A stretch of 64,000 nt of DNA from Verrucomicrobiaceae bacterium (GTDB taxonomy: Bacteria; Verrucomicrobiota; Verrucomicrobiia; Verrucomicrobiales; Akkermansiaceae): assembly GCA_027487435.1 (NCBI GenBank), contig JAIYDP010000495.1, forward strand, positions 50,227 through 114,226, read 5' to 3'. The position numbers were made by a program, and so were the translations under genes. The notes under the pieces were generated by a model. It did not search any database. It saw only the letters and a program-made list of their open reading frames with translations, and was not told the origin of the DNA. Shown in pieces: positions 54,203 through 62,624 of the stretch (its first letter is position 1; each line of letters opens with the position of its first letter).

Positions 54203-55354
54203 TTAGGTATTTTTCCGTCGAGCCAAGAGTTTTTGCGCCTCCATGAGTGCCATTCCAATGACCTGATCCATATTGTAATAGCGGTAAGAGCCTAAACGAC
54301 CGATGAAACTTACGTGCTTTTCTGCGTCGGCTAACTCCCGATATTTTTTATACAATGCAGCACTTTCTTTGGTGGGCACGGGATAGTAAGGCTCTTTCTC
54401 GGGTGCCCAGTCCTCAGGGAACTCGCGCACCACGGTCGTTGCATCAATCTTCTGCTTTGTCGCATGCTTCATTTCAACCGTCCGCGTATAGGGGACGTCG
54501 CTATCTGGATAATTGACCTGCATCACTGGTTGCCAATGTCCAGACTTGCCTGATTGTCGTTCTTGAAGCTCTGGTCCCGAATAGCTTTCGAAAGAAAAAC
54601 GCAAGGAGCGATACGGTAAAGCTCCCAATGAATAGTCGAAATATCCATCAATCGGCCCAGTATAAATCAGGTGCTCATACTCCCAAGAGTTCCGTGTCGC
54701 CAAAAAATCCACTCCTAACTCAATCTCTAGGCCGGGAGAAGCGGCTATCATTTTCTCCATCATCTGAGTATAACCGTCGCGCGGCAACGCTTGAAATTCC
54801 TCCTGCAAGTAGCGGTTGTCACGATCCATCCGTATCGGAATTCTTCCACATACCGATGCCGCCAATTCGCGTGGATGCTTTTTCCATTGTTTCAGGGTGT
54901 ATTGCTCAAAAAACGCACGATACATCTCCCAGCCCACTTGGCTCACGATGACTTCCTCAGAATTCTGCGGGTCGGCAATATCCACCCGATTTTCGTTGAG
55001 CCAAACGGCCCACTCCTCTTCCGTGCAAGGGCGCCCCATCCATTGCTCAAAGGTGTTGAGATTGATCGGAAAATGCCAATATTTTCCTTGGGTGAAGCTG
55101 CGAATCTCGTAAGCAACTGGCTCCCACTCTGTAAATTGCGAGAGATATTCGACGATGCGTTGCGAATTTGTGCGGAAATAATGCGGCCCATACGGGTGAA
55201 TGAGCACACCTGCGTCATCCACTTTGTCATAGGCGTTCCCACCAATATGGCTTCGTTTATCGATAATTTTGCAGCGAAATCCTTGATTCGTCAGTCTCTC
55301 CGCTACCACCAAACCAGACAAGCCAGCTCCTACAATCAAATAATCCCACTTCAC
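54203..55354 (-). CDS. glf: UDP-galactopyranose mutase
   Basis: A 383-residue flavoenzyme that interconverts UDP-galactopyranose and UDP-galactofuranose. It has YLIVGAGLSGLVVAERL with the FAD-binding glycines, IGGNAYDKVDDAGVLIHPYGPHYF with the substrate-loop His and Arg residues, TLKQWKKHPRELAASVCGRIP, and the C-terminal FIGRLGSYRYYNMDQVIGMAL. It is the first gene of the long minus-strand EPS operon, 6 bp before uxs. It implies galactofuranose in the polymer. Confidence 0.96.
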   Translation of the reverse strand: MKWDYLIVGAGLSGLVVAERLTNQGFRCKIIDKRSHIGGNAYDKVDDAGVLIHPYGPHYFRTNSQRIVEYLSQFTEWEPVAYEIRSFTQGKYWHFPINLNTFEQWMGRPCTEEEWAVWLNENRVDIADPQNSEEVIVSQVGWEMYRAFFEQYTLKQWKKHPRELAASVCGRIPIRMDRDNRYLQEEFQALPRDGYTQMMEKMIAASPGLEIELGVDFLATRNSWEYEHLIYTGPIDGYFDYSLGALPYRSLRFSFESYSGPELQERQSGKSGHWQPVMQVNYPDSDVPYTRTVEMKHATKQKIDATTVVREFPEDWAPEKEPYYPVPTKESAALYKKYRELADAEKHVSFIGRLGSYRYYNMDQVIGMALMEAQKLLARRKNT

Positions 55355-55771
55355 GTAATCAATCGTCTGCTAGAATGAACGAGACAAGTTCTCGTCCCTA
55401 AAAATCATTTTTTCCCAAGCTACCGCCATTGGTCGATTGCCCATTTTCCGGAGCAAAACCATTGCAAGGTCTCTTGTTGATGTCGGCAAATACGAAATAA
55501 TTGCGTGCTAAAGTGCCGTCAGAAAAGTGATGTGATGATCGCCAATGTTCAAGAAAAATTGAACAAAAAACACATCCACCCCCTTCCTCTTCCCATTTCG
55601 GCGTTTTTTGCAGGCGAATTGGCTAGCAGGGAGAGGACTTTTCGCTCGAAAGAACCTGCTGCTTCGTGGGGGTTTCCATGCACTGTTGAGTTCCTTTCGA
55701 AGAAATATATGGCATTGATGAGCTTTTTTCTTGCTCTACAGATCGGCAACCCCTAATTTCCGCCCCCCGCC
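55355..55771. other. Divergent intergenic region between the EPS operon and hisG
   Basis: This 417-bp gap should hold the promoters of the minus-strand EPS operon and the plus-strand hisG gene. Just upstream of glf a short dyad (ACGAGA at 55379-55384, TCTCGT at 55390-55395) could form a 6-bp hairpin in the leader. I saw no convincing promoter pair and no riboswitch structure. An 83-codon plus frame (55505-55756) has no recognisable features and is probably not a gene. Confidence 0.5.
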
Positions 55772-56650
55772 ATGCCGGAACGCACACTGAAATTTGCCAT
55801 ACCGAAAGGAAGCCTCGAGAGCCCCACCGTGGATCTGCTCGCTAAGGCTGGCTATGAAGTGTACGTTTCCTCACGCGGCCTACGCCCAGCATCGAATGAT
55901 CCAGAACTTGATCTGTATCTGATCCGCGCTCAAGAAATCGGCCGTTATATCGACCAAGGCTTTCTCGACTGCGGCATCACAGGCCTTGATTGGGCTTACG
56001 AATATGGAGCCAATCTGGTCGATTTAGCCGAGTTGCCCTATTCACGAGCGAGCGCCCGCCCGACCCGTTGGGTGCTAGTCGTGCCAGAAGATTCCCCCAT
56101 CAAGCGCCCAGAAGATTTGCAGGGCAAACGCATCGCCACAGAAGGTGTGGGCATCACCCAACGATACCTCAAAGAAAAAGGTATTGAAGCAGAAGTCGAA
56201 TTTTCATGGGGTGCCACCGAAGTCAAAGTTCCTGATCTGGTCGATGCCATCGTGGATGTAACGGAAACAGGCTCATCCATCAAAGCAAACAAACTGCGCA
56301 TCGTTGACACCTTGCTTACCTCATTTCCGCATTTTTATGCAAATCCCGCCGCAGCGGCTGACCCATGGAAGCGGGAAAAAATGGAGCGCATTGCGATGTT
56401 GATGAAGTCCGCACTTTTGGCTCGTGGCAAAGTCGGCCTGAAAATGAATCTCCCGAAAGACCGTTTGGCAGAAATGATCTCGGTTCTTCCATCCCTACGC
56501 CGCCCCTCGATTTCCCACCTCACCGATGAAAATTGGATTGCCGTAGAAACAGTGATTGACGAAACTGTAGTTCGCGACATCATCCCCGCGCTGAAACAGC
56601 TAGGCGCGGAGGGAATCATCGAGTATCCATTGAACAAAATTGTTCCCTAG
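55772..56650 (+). CDS. hisG: ATP phosphoribosyltransferase, long form
   Basis: A 292-residue enzyme for the first step of histidine synthesis, condensing ATP and PRPP. It has FAIPKGSLESPTVDLL, LRPASNDPELDLYLIRAQEIGRYI, and the PRPP-binding DVTETGSSIKANKL. The C-terminal 75 residues (SVLPSLRRPSISHLTDENW and following) are the regulatory ACT-like domain of the long form, which binds histidine and does not need HisZ. The start at 55772 follows a purine-poor leader. No terminator separates it from the bS22-like gene 32 bp downstream. Confidence 0.95.
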   Translation: MPERTLKFAIPKGSLESPTVDLLAKAGYEVYVSSRGLRPASNDPELDLYLIRAQEIGRYIDQGFLDCGITGLDWAYEYGANLVDLAELPYSRASARPTRWVLVVPEDSPIKRPEDLQGKRIATEGVGITQRYLKEKGIEAEVEFSWGATEVKVPDLVDAIVDVTETGSSIKANKLRIVDTLLTSFPHFYANPAAAADPWKREKMERIAMLMKSALLARGKVGLKMNLPKDRLAEMISVLPSLRRPSISHLTDENWIAVETVIDETVVRDIIPALKQLGAEGIIEYPLNKIVP

Positions 56651-56682
56651 TCACCCTCTCCTATCAACCAAGAAATACAACC

Positions 56683-56787
56683 ATGGGTTCCATTAAGAAA
56701 CGCCGTAAAACCAAAATTAACAAGCACAAGCGCAAGAAGCGCATGAAACAGAATCGCCATAAGAAGCGTCTGCGCTACAAGTCCTAG
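56683..56787 (+). CDS. Small basic AURKAIP1/COX24-domain (bS22-like) ribosomal protein
   Basis: A 34-residue protein, about half Lys/Arg, beginning MGSIKKRRKTKINKHKRKKR and ending NRHKKRLRYKS. The pattern G-S-x-K-K-R-R-K and the later RHKKR match the AURKAIP1/COX24 (DUF1713) family, whose actinobacterial member is ribosomal protein bS22 and whose mitochondrial member is mS38. Probably an additional small-subunit ribosomal protein. It lies 32 bp after hisG and ahead of a strong terminator. Easily missed because of its size. Confidence 0.85.
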   Translation: MGSIKKRRKTKINKHKRKKRMKQNRHKKRLRYKS

Positions 56788-56863
56788 GCCTTCCTGCCCG
56801 ACACGGCTCGACAGAGCTTGCTTGTATCCGCGGCGTTCTCTTTACGCACGATTTTTTACGCAA

Positions 56864-56893
56864 ACACCCGCCTGGCACGGCGGGTGTTTTTTT
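56864..56893 (+). terminator. Rho-independent terminator after the bS22-like gene
   Basis: ACACCCGCC (56864-56872) pairs perfectly with GGCGGGTGT (56879-56887) around the 6-base loop TGGCAC, and is followed by a T run (56887-56893). It ends the hisG-bS22 transcript. Confidence 0.9.
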
Positions 56894-56940
56894 GTTTTTG
56901 CTCTTCCCAGATCGATAGCATTTCGCCAACCTTCCGCCGT

Positions 56941-57729
56941 ATGTCATTCAAACACTCTGTTTGCCGTTGGTGCTACCAGCACATTCCACTTGATGATTTT
57001 TGCCGGGAGGTAAAGGCCATGGGCTATGAATCCGTAGAACTCACCGGTCCAGAAGATTGGCCTACATTGCAGGCTCATGGGCTAACTTGCGCGATTGCTA
57101 CCTTCCCTGTTGGCAAGGATCGCATCGGCACCATCGAGAAAGCCTTCAATCGCATCGAACATCACGATGAATTGGAGCGTATCTACCGAGAAATGATCCC
57201 TTTAGTCGCCGCCGCTGGCATCAAACAACTCATCCTTTTTTCCGGTAACCGCGAGGGCATGGATGAGCAGACGGGAATCCAAAACTGCGCGACGGGAATT
57301 CGACGCATCCTCCCCTACGCCATCGAACATCATATCACCCTGGTGATGGAACTCCTAAACTCCAAGGTCGATCACCCCGACTACATGTGTGACCATACCG
57401 CATGGGGCGCAGCCTTAGTGGATGAAATCAATTCGCCGCATTTCCGCCTACTCTATGACATTTATCACATGCAGATCATGGAAGGCGATGTGATTTCAAC
57501 GATCCGAGCAAACATCCAGCGCATCTCTCATTTCCACACCGCTGGCGTACCGGGTCGCCATGAAATCGATTCCACTCAGGAATTAAACTACCGCGCTATT
57601 AGCCAATGCCTGCACGATCTCGGTTACACAGGCTTTCTGGGCCAAGAATTCACCCCTCGTCAACATCCCGGTCTCGATTCACTGGCGGATGCATTACGAC
57701 GAATCGACATCACCCAACCGAGCAACTGA
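56941..57729 (+). CDS. Hydroxypyruvate isomerase-like TIM-barrel protein
   Basis: A 262-residue protein of the xylose isomerase-like superfamily, similar to hydroxypyruvate isomerase (Hyi/OtnI). It has CRWCYQHIPLDDFCREVKAM, LILFSGNREGMDEQTGIQN, LVMELLNSKVDHPDYMCDH with a catalytic Glu and metal ligands, LLYDIYHMQIMEGDV, and the C-terminal GFLGQEFTPRQ with the second Glu. The ATG at 56941 is chosen because upstream codons fall within the terminator. It has no operon partner on either side. Confidence 0.82.
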   Translation: MSFKHSVCRWCYQHIPLDDFCREVKAMGYESVELTGPEDWPTLQAHGLTCAIATFPVGKDRIGTIEKAFNRIEHHDELERIYREMIPLVAAAGIKQLILFSGNREGMDEQTGIQNCATGIRRILPYAIEHHITLVMELLNSKVDHPDYMCDHTAWGAALVDEINSPHFRLLYDIYHMQIMEGDVISTIRANIQRISHFHTAGVPGRHEIDSTQELNYRAISQCLHDLGYTGFLGQEFTPRQHPGLDSLADALRRIDITQPSN

Positions 57730-57867
57730 ATCAATACATTTTTTGCTCTGCCATCGCTTTTTGTTTGCTAGGCGGGAAATCCTCGGGTTTACTTTTGCAC
57801 CAGAAAAGGTAAGGGAATTGACGCGCAAGCTGTTCTTGAACCACAACTAGGCAGGCAACTCAGCAAT

Positions 57868-58146
57868 ATGGAATTAGACCTCATCGATGTGCATTATGAT
57901 TTGCGAGACTTTAAGCCTCGTGAGCTGGAAGAAATTCTCGAAGATCCTTTTGGATTACGCCTGCTTCCTGACGCAGATCGCGAAGATGGCGAAGCTCGCT
58001 ATTTTGCCTTAGGCCGATCGGTGGCGGGTCGGCATTTGTTCCTTTGCTTCTGGACGGATGGAAAAACAACCCGCGTGATTGCCGCACGGGAAATGACTGA
58101 AAATGAACAGCGCCTCTACGAGCGTCGCTACGCTACGATGAAATAA
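57868..58146 (+). CDS. BrnT-like toxin of a type II toxin-antitoxin pair
   Basis: A 92-residue protein resembling BrnT ribonuclease-type toxins: LEEILEDPFGLRLLPDADR, ARYFALGRSVAGRHLFLCF, and the C-terminal TRVIAAREMTENEQRLYERRY, which corresponds to the conserved R-I-I-S-A-R-x-A-T-x2-E-R-x2-Y ending. The usual N-terminal W-D-x2-K-x3-N-x2-K-H-G-V segment is replaced by VHYDLRDFKPRELEE, so the N-terminus is atypical. The antitoxin gene follows after 19 bp, as in brnTA operons. Confidence 0.7.
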   Translation: MELDLIDVHYDLRDFKPRELEEILEDPFGLRLLPDADREDGEARYFALGRSVAGRHLFLCFWTDGKTTRVIAAREMTENEQRLYERRYATMK

Positions 58147-58165
58147 CTCCCTTTCCCACTCGCTC

Positions 58166-58453
58166 ATGAACACCGTAAACTCTTGGTCACAAATCCCCGC
58201 CTTCGCTGACGAGCAGGCCGAATGCAAATTTTGGCAAGAAAATGAACTGGAACCACGACTGATGCAGGCCTGCATTCACGAGCCTGACTCTCGCGAATCC
58301 ACCACCATTACCTTGCGCTTCGATCCACGCATGCTCTCTCGCATCAAACGCGTGGCCCGCTCACGCTATTTGAATTATCAATCGATGATGAAGCAATGGC
58401 TCGCTGAACGCCTCGAAGCCGAAGTCAGGCAACAAGATACTCAAGGCCGATAA
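58166..58453 (+). CDS. CopG-type antitoxin
   Basis: A 95-residue protein with the layout of CopG_antitoxin proteins: AECKFWQENELEPRL near the N-terminus and a ribbon-helix-helix region TTITLRFDPRMLSRIKRVAR followed by YQSMMKQWLAERLEAE. The Thr-rich strand would bind DNA as a dimer and the N-terminal part would neutralise the toxin encoded 19 bp upstream. It probably autoregulates the pair. The order toxin then antitoxin fits brnTA-type systems. Confidence 0.75.
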   Translation: MNTVNSWSQIPAFADEQAECKFWQENELEPRLMQACIHEPDSRESTTITLRFDPRMLSRIKRVARSRYLNYQSMMKQWLAERLEAEVRQQDTQGR

Positions 58454-58457
58454 CCCT

Positions 58458-58874
58458 GTGAAAATGCCGCGCGTCTTCCACCATCCCTTACTCTGGAGCA
58501 GTGCTTTTATCCTATGGTTCCTCGTACTATGGAGCTTTTCTTCAGGGAAAATGCCTGAACTGCCCACCAATGGCTTCTTTCAAGTCGATAAAATCTATCA
58601 CTTTGGCTATTACTTCGGCGGCAGCGGTTTGTGTTGCGCCGCATTGCACACTTGGAAACGTGGCACCATGATTCCTCATCACATGCTCACATGGTCAGTC
58701 CTGATCCTCACCACCTCTGGCTGTATCGACGAATGGCATCAATCATGGGTTGAAGGACGCAGCGGCAATGACTCCATGGATCTCATGGCTGATTTCCTTG
58801 GCGCTGTGGCCGGATTCTACGTATTTCGCCGCTTTATTCCGCTCTTCCGCAGAGATAAAGGCTCATCGACTTAG
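58458..58874 (+). CDS. VanZ-like family membrane protein
   Basis: A 138-residue protein with about four membrane helices. It contains FFQVDKIYHFGYYFGGSGLC and GCIDEWHQSWVEGRSGNDSMDLMADFLGA, matching the conserved D-K-x2-H-x3-Y and D-E-x2-Q-x4-R-x2-D...D-x3-N-x2-G patterns of VanZ-like proteins. Function in non-resistance contexts is unknown. It starts at a GTG 4 bp after the antitoxin stop; an ATG two codons later (58464) is also possible. Confidence 0.8.
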   Translation: MKMPRVFHHPLLWSSAFILWFLVLWSFSSGKMPELPTNGFFQVDKIYHFGYYFGGSGLCCAALHTWKRGTMIPHHMLTWSVLILTTSGCIDEWHQSWVEGRSGNDSMDLMADFLGAVAGFYVFRRFIPLFRRDKGSST

Positions 58875-58976
58875 AGCAAAAAATCAGGCAAAAAGTCCGT
58901 CTTCTTGCGCGAATCTTATTGCCCTGCCTGCTCTTGCTGCATAAATTCTGTCGCGCGCCATCGCGCAGAACGTATC

Positions 58977-60611
58977 ATGATTGAAAATCTTCGCAAATAT
59001 CCAGGTGTCATCGTAGCCGCCCTCGTAGCAGTGTGTCTCGGCTTTTTGTTGATGGACTCCCAAAATTTCTTCCGCAGTGGCAGTGACAAGGCCATCACTG
59101 TCGATGGCTTTACTTATAATAATAGCGAGTTTCGCCGCCTTGGCGAAAACTCCATGCAACTTCTGTCAAGAATTTCTCAGCAGTCTGGTTACATGGCGAT
59201 GTTTGCTCTCATGGGCAACGCGGGGTCCATGGGGGAAGGACAAGGAAAATCTGCGGAAAACTTTTTTGTCAATCGCATGCTCGTGCGCAAAGCAGGGAAA
59301 GAAATGGGACTGATTCCTTCGAAAGAGGAAATTGCCACCTATCTCCAAGAAAAATCCAGCTTCGCACAACCCAGCCCTACCGACATGGGGAAGAGAGTGT
59401 TCAACGCGGAACTCTACCAAAATTTCATCAAGAATGGCTTAGGGCAAAACGGCATGAGCGAGAAAGATCTTCTCGACCTCGTTCGCGATCTTATTACTTA
59501 TGAGAAGATCAATGAGCTTCTGGAGCAAAGCATCGAAGCCAACCGCGATACTGCCAAAGCCGAAACGCTAGCCGACGCACAAAAAATTGACGTGCAGTTC
59601 ATTGAATACAAAATGGCCGACTACGAACTCAAACAAAACCCCAGCGAGGAAGAAGTGAAGGCATTTTGGGAACTGAAAAAGGATGCCTATAAAACGGATA
59701 CTCGTCGCCGTTTCAGCTATCTTTTGATTGCTCCGCAATACCCTGCCGGATCCGAAAAAGCCCCAGAACCACCCAAGCCTGAAAAGCCTGGAGACACACC
59801 ACCAGAGCCAAGCGCTGCGGATAAAGAGATCACCAAAAATCGCAAAGAAGCCGAAAACATTGTCGCCGATCGTTTGGACACTTTCCTCGAAAAACTCGAA
59901 CAACGCCCCGATAGCGACGTAGCAGCACTTGCGAAAGAAGAGAATTTCGGTGAATGGAAGAGCACCGATTTTTTCCACACCAACAACATCCCTGATGCCA
60001 TGCTGCAAATCAAACTGCGCGACGGCGAGCAGAAGAACATGAATCAGCTTCTCTTCGGATCCAAAATCACCTCAGACCCCCTCTCCAAAGTGCTCTATGT
60101 CACTACCGCCAACGAGGAGCAGTTGCTCATCAAAATCGATGCCGAAGAAGCATCACGGATCAAAACCTATGAGGAAGCTAAAGTCGAAACCAAGCTCGAT
60201 CTCATCAAAGAAAACGCCGTCAAGCAAATGAAGGCCGAAGCGGAAGCAACTCGCAAGAGTTTAGCCGATGCTATCGCCGCAGGAAAATCTTTCGCCGATG
60301 CCGCAAAAGATGCCAAACTTACCGCCACTACGGTAAAAGATCTTGCCAAGAACGCCAGCGTGCCTAACCAACCGCATGCCTCATCGCTTTTCGATGCCGC
60401 TCGTCTCGCAAAACCCGCGATGATGCTGGAAAAAACAAAAACATCCTCCGACAGCGAGCTCGTCATCTTCGTAGAAAAACGCGTAGTTGTAATCGATCCA
60501 AGCCGTGAAGACTCCATCACTGGTGCCGTTTCACAAAACAAATCAAGCATGGCTCGTGGCCTGTTCGACGCATGGCTCCAAGAGCAACGCGATAGAATCA
60601 AGGTGCAATAG
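58977..60611 (+). CDS. SurA/PpiD-like membrane-anchored periplasmic chaperone
   Basis: A 544-residue protein with one N-terminal membrane anchor (GVIVAALVAVCLGFLLM) and a SurA-N/PpiD-like helical region (FFVNRMLVRKAGKEMGLIPS, then RVFNAELYQNFIKNGLGQNG). In the segment where a parvulin rotamase domain would sit (RRRFSYLLIAP onward) the usual His-Ile-Leu and G-G-x-L-G motifs are absent, so it probably acts as a chaperone rather than an isomerase. A Pro/Glu-rich linker lies near residues 260-290 and an Ala/Lys-rich coiled coil near 410-460. The start at 58977 matches the typical membrane-anchored beginning (MIENLRKYPG). Confidence 0.75.
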   Translation: MIENLRKYPGVIVAALVAVCLGFLLMDSQNFFRSGSDKAITVDGFTYNNSEFRRLGENSMQLLSRISQQSGYMAMFALMGNAGSMGEGQGKSAENFFVNRMLVRKAGKEMGLIPSKEEIATYLQEKSSFAQPSPTDMGKRVFNAELYQNFIKNGLGQNGMSEKDLLDLVRDLITYEKINELLEQSIEANRDTAKAETLADAQKIDVQFIEYKMADYELKQNPSEEEVKAFWELKKDAYKTDTRRRFSYLLIAPQYPAGSEKAPEPPKPEKPGDTPPEPSAADKEITKNRKEAENIVADRLDTFLEKLEQRPDSDVAALAKEENFGEWKSTDFFHTNNIPDAMLQIKLRDGEQKNMNQLLFGSKITSDPLSKVLYVTTANEEQLLIKIDAEEASRIKTYEEAKVETKLDLIKENAVKQMKAEAEATRKSLADAIAAGKSFADAAKDAKLTATTVKDLAKNASVPNQPHASSLFDAARLAKPAMMLEKTKTSSDSELVIFVEKRVVVIDPSREDSITGAVSQNKSSMARGLFDAWLQEQRDRIKVQ

Positions 60612-60638
60612 CTCTCCGCCTCAACGCCCCCACCCTAC

Positions 60639-60983
60639 GTGACAGAAGAAGTTCAACAATTGTTCGACGATGCCAATGGCCACCTAGCCCTTGGCGAGCT
60701 TGCGGAAGCGGAAACCTACTATCGCCGCTGCGTCACACTCGACGCAGACTTTTTCGATGGTTGGCATGCCTTAGGCATGACCCTCATGAAGCTCGACCGC
60801 ATGCAAGAAGCCATCGGTTGCGGACTGCAGGCAACCACCTTAAAACCAAACGACCTGCTCGCTTGGACGGCACTTTCGCAGATGTATGTCCGCATGGGAA
60901 ACATTCCCGATGCCGAAGCTGCCAAGGCTAATGCCCGCATCCTCTCGCTCGGTGGCAAGGTCGTGAAGGATTCTCCGCTGTAA
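60639..60983 (+). CDS. Small TPR protein
   Basis: A 114-residue protein consisting of three tetratricopeptide-like units (ANGHLALGELAEAETYYRRC, WHALGMTLMKLDRMQEAIGCG, WTALSQMYVRMGNIPDAEAAK). It starts at a GTG and ends 1 bp before the TatD-like gene start, so the two are probably coupled. Partner unknown. Confidence 0.8.
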   Translation: MTEEVQQLFDDANGHLALGELAEAETYYRRCVTLDADFFDGWHALGMTLMKLDRMQEAIGCGLQATTLKPNDLLAWTALSQMYVRMGNIPDAEAAKANARILSLGGKVVKDSPL

Positions 60984-60984
60984 C

Positions 60985-61800
60985 ATGATCGATGCGCATT
61001 GCCATCTGCAATTCCCACAGCTTGAGACTCTCCATCCCCTATTGGCTCAGCAAATGCGCCATGCCGGCATATCCGCCGCCATCGTCAACGGCACTTGCGA
61101 AGCCGATTGGCCAAACGTTTTTTACCTGTGTCACCAACAGCCGCATTTCTTCTATCCCGCCTACGGCTTGCATCCATGGAAAATCTCTAACAGATCGCCC
61201 CAATGGTCGGAAACATTAGAAAATTTCCTCCGTGCTGAACCCAACGCCAGCATCGGAGAATGTGGCATCGACCACTGGCGCAAGGACATTCCCAAATCCG
61301 ATCAACGGGAAGTTTTCGCCACCCATGCAGCTCTTAGTAGCAAGCTTGATCGCCCGATGTCCATCCACGGCCTTAAAGCTTGGGGTGCCATCTATGAAGT
61401 GCTGGCCAACATCAAAGCACTGCCCCCTTTCCTCCTGCACAGCTACAGCGGACCAAGAGAAATGATCGCACCCTTTGCCGCTTTGGGTGCGTATTTCTCC
61501 TTCTCCGCCTACTTCTTTGAGCCACGCAAAGCAGCAACGTGCGAAATGTTTCGCCACATCCCCTTTGATCGATTGCTGCTCGAAACCGATGCTCCCGACA
61601 TGAAAGGTCCAGCGTCATTCTTTCCAGAACATAGCCATCATCCTTTTCATCATCCCCTGACGCTACCTCGCACCGCAGAGCTTTTGGCCAGTCATCTCGC
61701 CCTACCTACAGCGCAACTGATCGAGCAAAGCAGCTCAAATGCGCGGCGTCTTTTTCGCCTAGAACTTCAGTCATTCCCATGTTCCCCAAGCGTGACGTGA
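60985..61800 (+). CDS. TatD-like metal-dependent hydrolase
   Basis: A 271-residue TIM-barrel hydrolase of the TatD family. It has MIDAHCHLQFP with the metal-binding H-x-H, FYPAYGLHPWKI, SIGECGIDHWRKD with the bridging Glu, HGLKAWGA with a His ligand, LHSYSGP, and LLETDAPDM with the Asp ligand. TatD proteins are DNases or hydrolases of unclear substrate. The 3' end overlaps the convergent panC gene by 34 bases. Confidence 0.88.
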   Translation: MIDAHCHLQFPQLETLHPLLAQQMRHAGISAAIVNGTCEADWPNVFYLCHQQPHFFYPAYGLHPWKISNRSPQWSETLENFLRAEPNASIGECGIDHWRKDIPKSDQREVFATHAALSSKLDRPMSIHGLKAWGAIYEVLANIKALPPFLLHSYSGPREMIAPFAALGAYFSFSAYFFEPRKAATCEMFRHIPFDRLLLETDAPDMKGPASFFPEHSHHPFHHPLTLPRTAELLASHLALPTAQLIEQSSSNARRLFRLELQSFPCSPSVT

Positions 61801-62624
61801 TCGATCAAACGCACCGCACCATAGTAACCTGCAAATGCCAACACCGCAGGCTGAGTCACATGCTCTATAGCAAAAAGCCCATCAGCATCCACCAGCGATA
61901 GATAATCCATCTTCAAAAAGGGCGATGCCTCAAGCAACTCAAGCGCTGCCGCAACGAGCACCTGCGCTTGAGTTTCGCCAGCATGGTAAACCTCCAACGC
62001 CCGCAACAAAGCCTGCCGAATGCGCGGTGCATCCGCACGATGCTCCTCAGCCAAGCGCACATTGCGCGATGACATTGCCAGTCCATCTGCCTCTCGCAAG
62101 GTCTCATGCGCCACAATCTGCACCGGCAGGTGGAGATCCCGCACCATGCGACGAATGATCGCAAGCTGTTGGAAATCTTTTTCCCCAAAGACGGCAGATT
62201 GACATTGAAACACCTGAAACAACTTCATCACCACCGTGCAAACCCCCGCGAAATGCCCAGGACGCGAAGCACCACAAAGCGTTTGCGATAAAGCATTTTC
62301 CGAAATCACCACGCTATGATCCGGCGCATACATCGCCGCAGCCGCAGGCGCAAACACCAGATCTGCACCCTCCTCGCGACATGCCGCTAAATCGCGCTCC
62401 ATCGGACGAGGATAGTTTTCAAAATCTTCCCCACGATCAAACTGCATCGGATTGACAAAAATCGACACCGCCACTGTCCCCGCATCCCCCACCAACTGCC
62501 GAGCCCTACGCATCAAAGCCCTGTGCCCCTCATGCAACGCCCCCATCGTCGGTACAAGACACAACGGTTGAGCCACCTTAGCCACCGATTCTCGCAACGC
62601 AGGAACATCAAAACACACATGCAT
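61767..62624 (-). CDS. panC: Pantothenate synthetase
   Basis: A 285-residue ATP-dependent ligase that joins pantoate and beta-alanine in coenzyme A synthesis. It has LVPTMGALHEGHRALMRRAR with the H-x-G-H motif, VSIFVNPMQFDRGEDFENYPR, PGHFAGVCTVVMKLFQ, AVFGEKDFQQLAIIRRMV, and MSSRNVRL. Length is normal. It is divergent from the PVC dehydrogenase gene and convergent with the TatD-like gene. Confidence 0.97.
   Translation of the reverse strand: MHVCFDVPALRESVAKVAQPLCLVPTMGALHEGHRALMRRARQLVGDAGTVAVSIFVNPMQFDRGEDFENYPRPMERDLAACREEGADLVFAPAAAAMYAPDHSVVISENALSQTLCGASRPGHFAGVCTVVMKLFQVFQCQSAVFGEKDFQQLAIIRRMVRDLHLPVQIVAHETLREADGLAMSSRNVRLAEEHRADAPRIRQALLRALEVYHAGETQAQVLVAAALELLEASPFLKMDYLSLVDADGLFAIEHVTQPAVLAFAGYYGAVRLIDHVTLGEHGND

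Noticed and set aside
55505..55756. 83-codon plus frame upstream of hisG
   Set aside because: No ribosome binding site of note, no recognisable motif, and it occupies a region expected to hold promoters.
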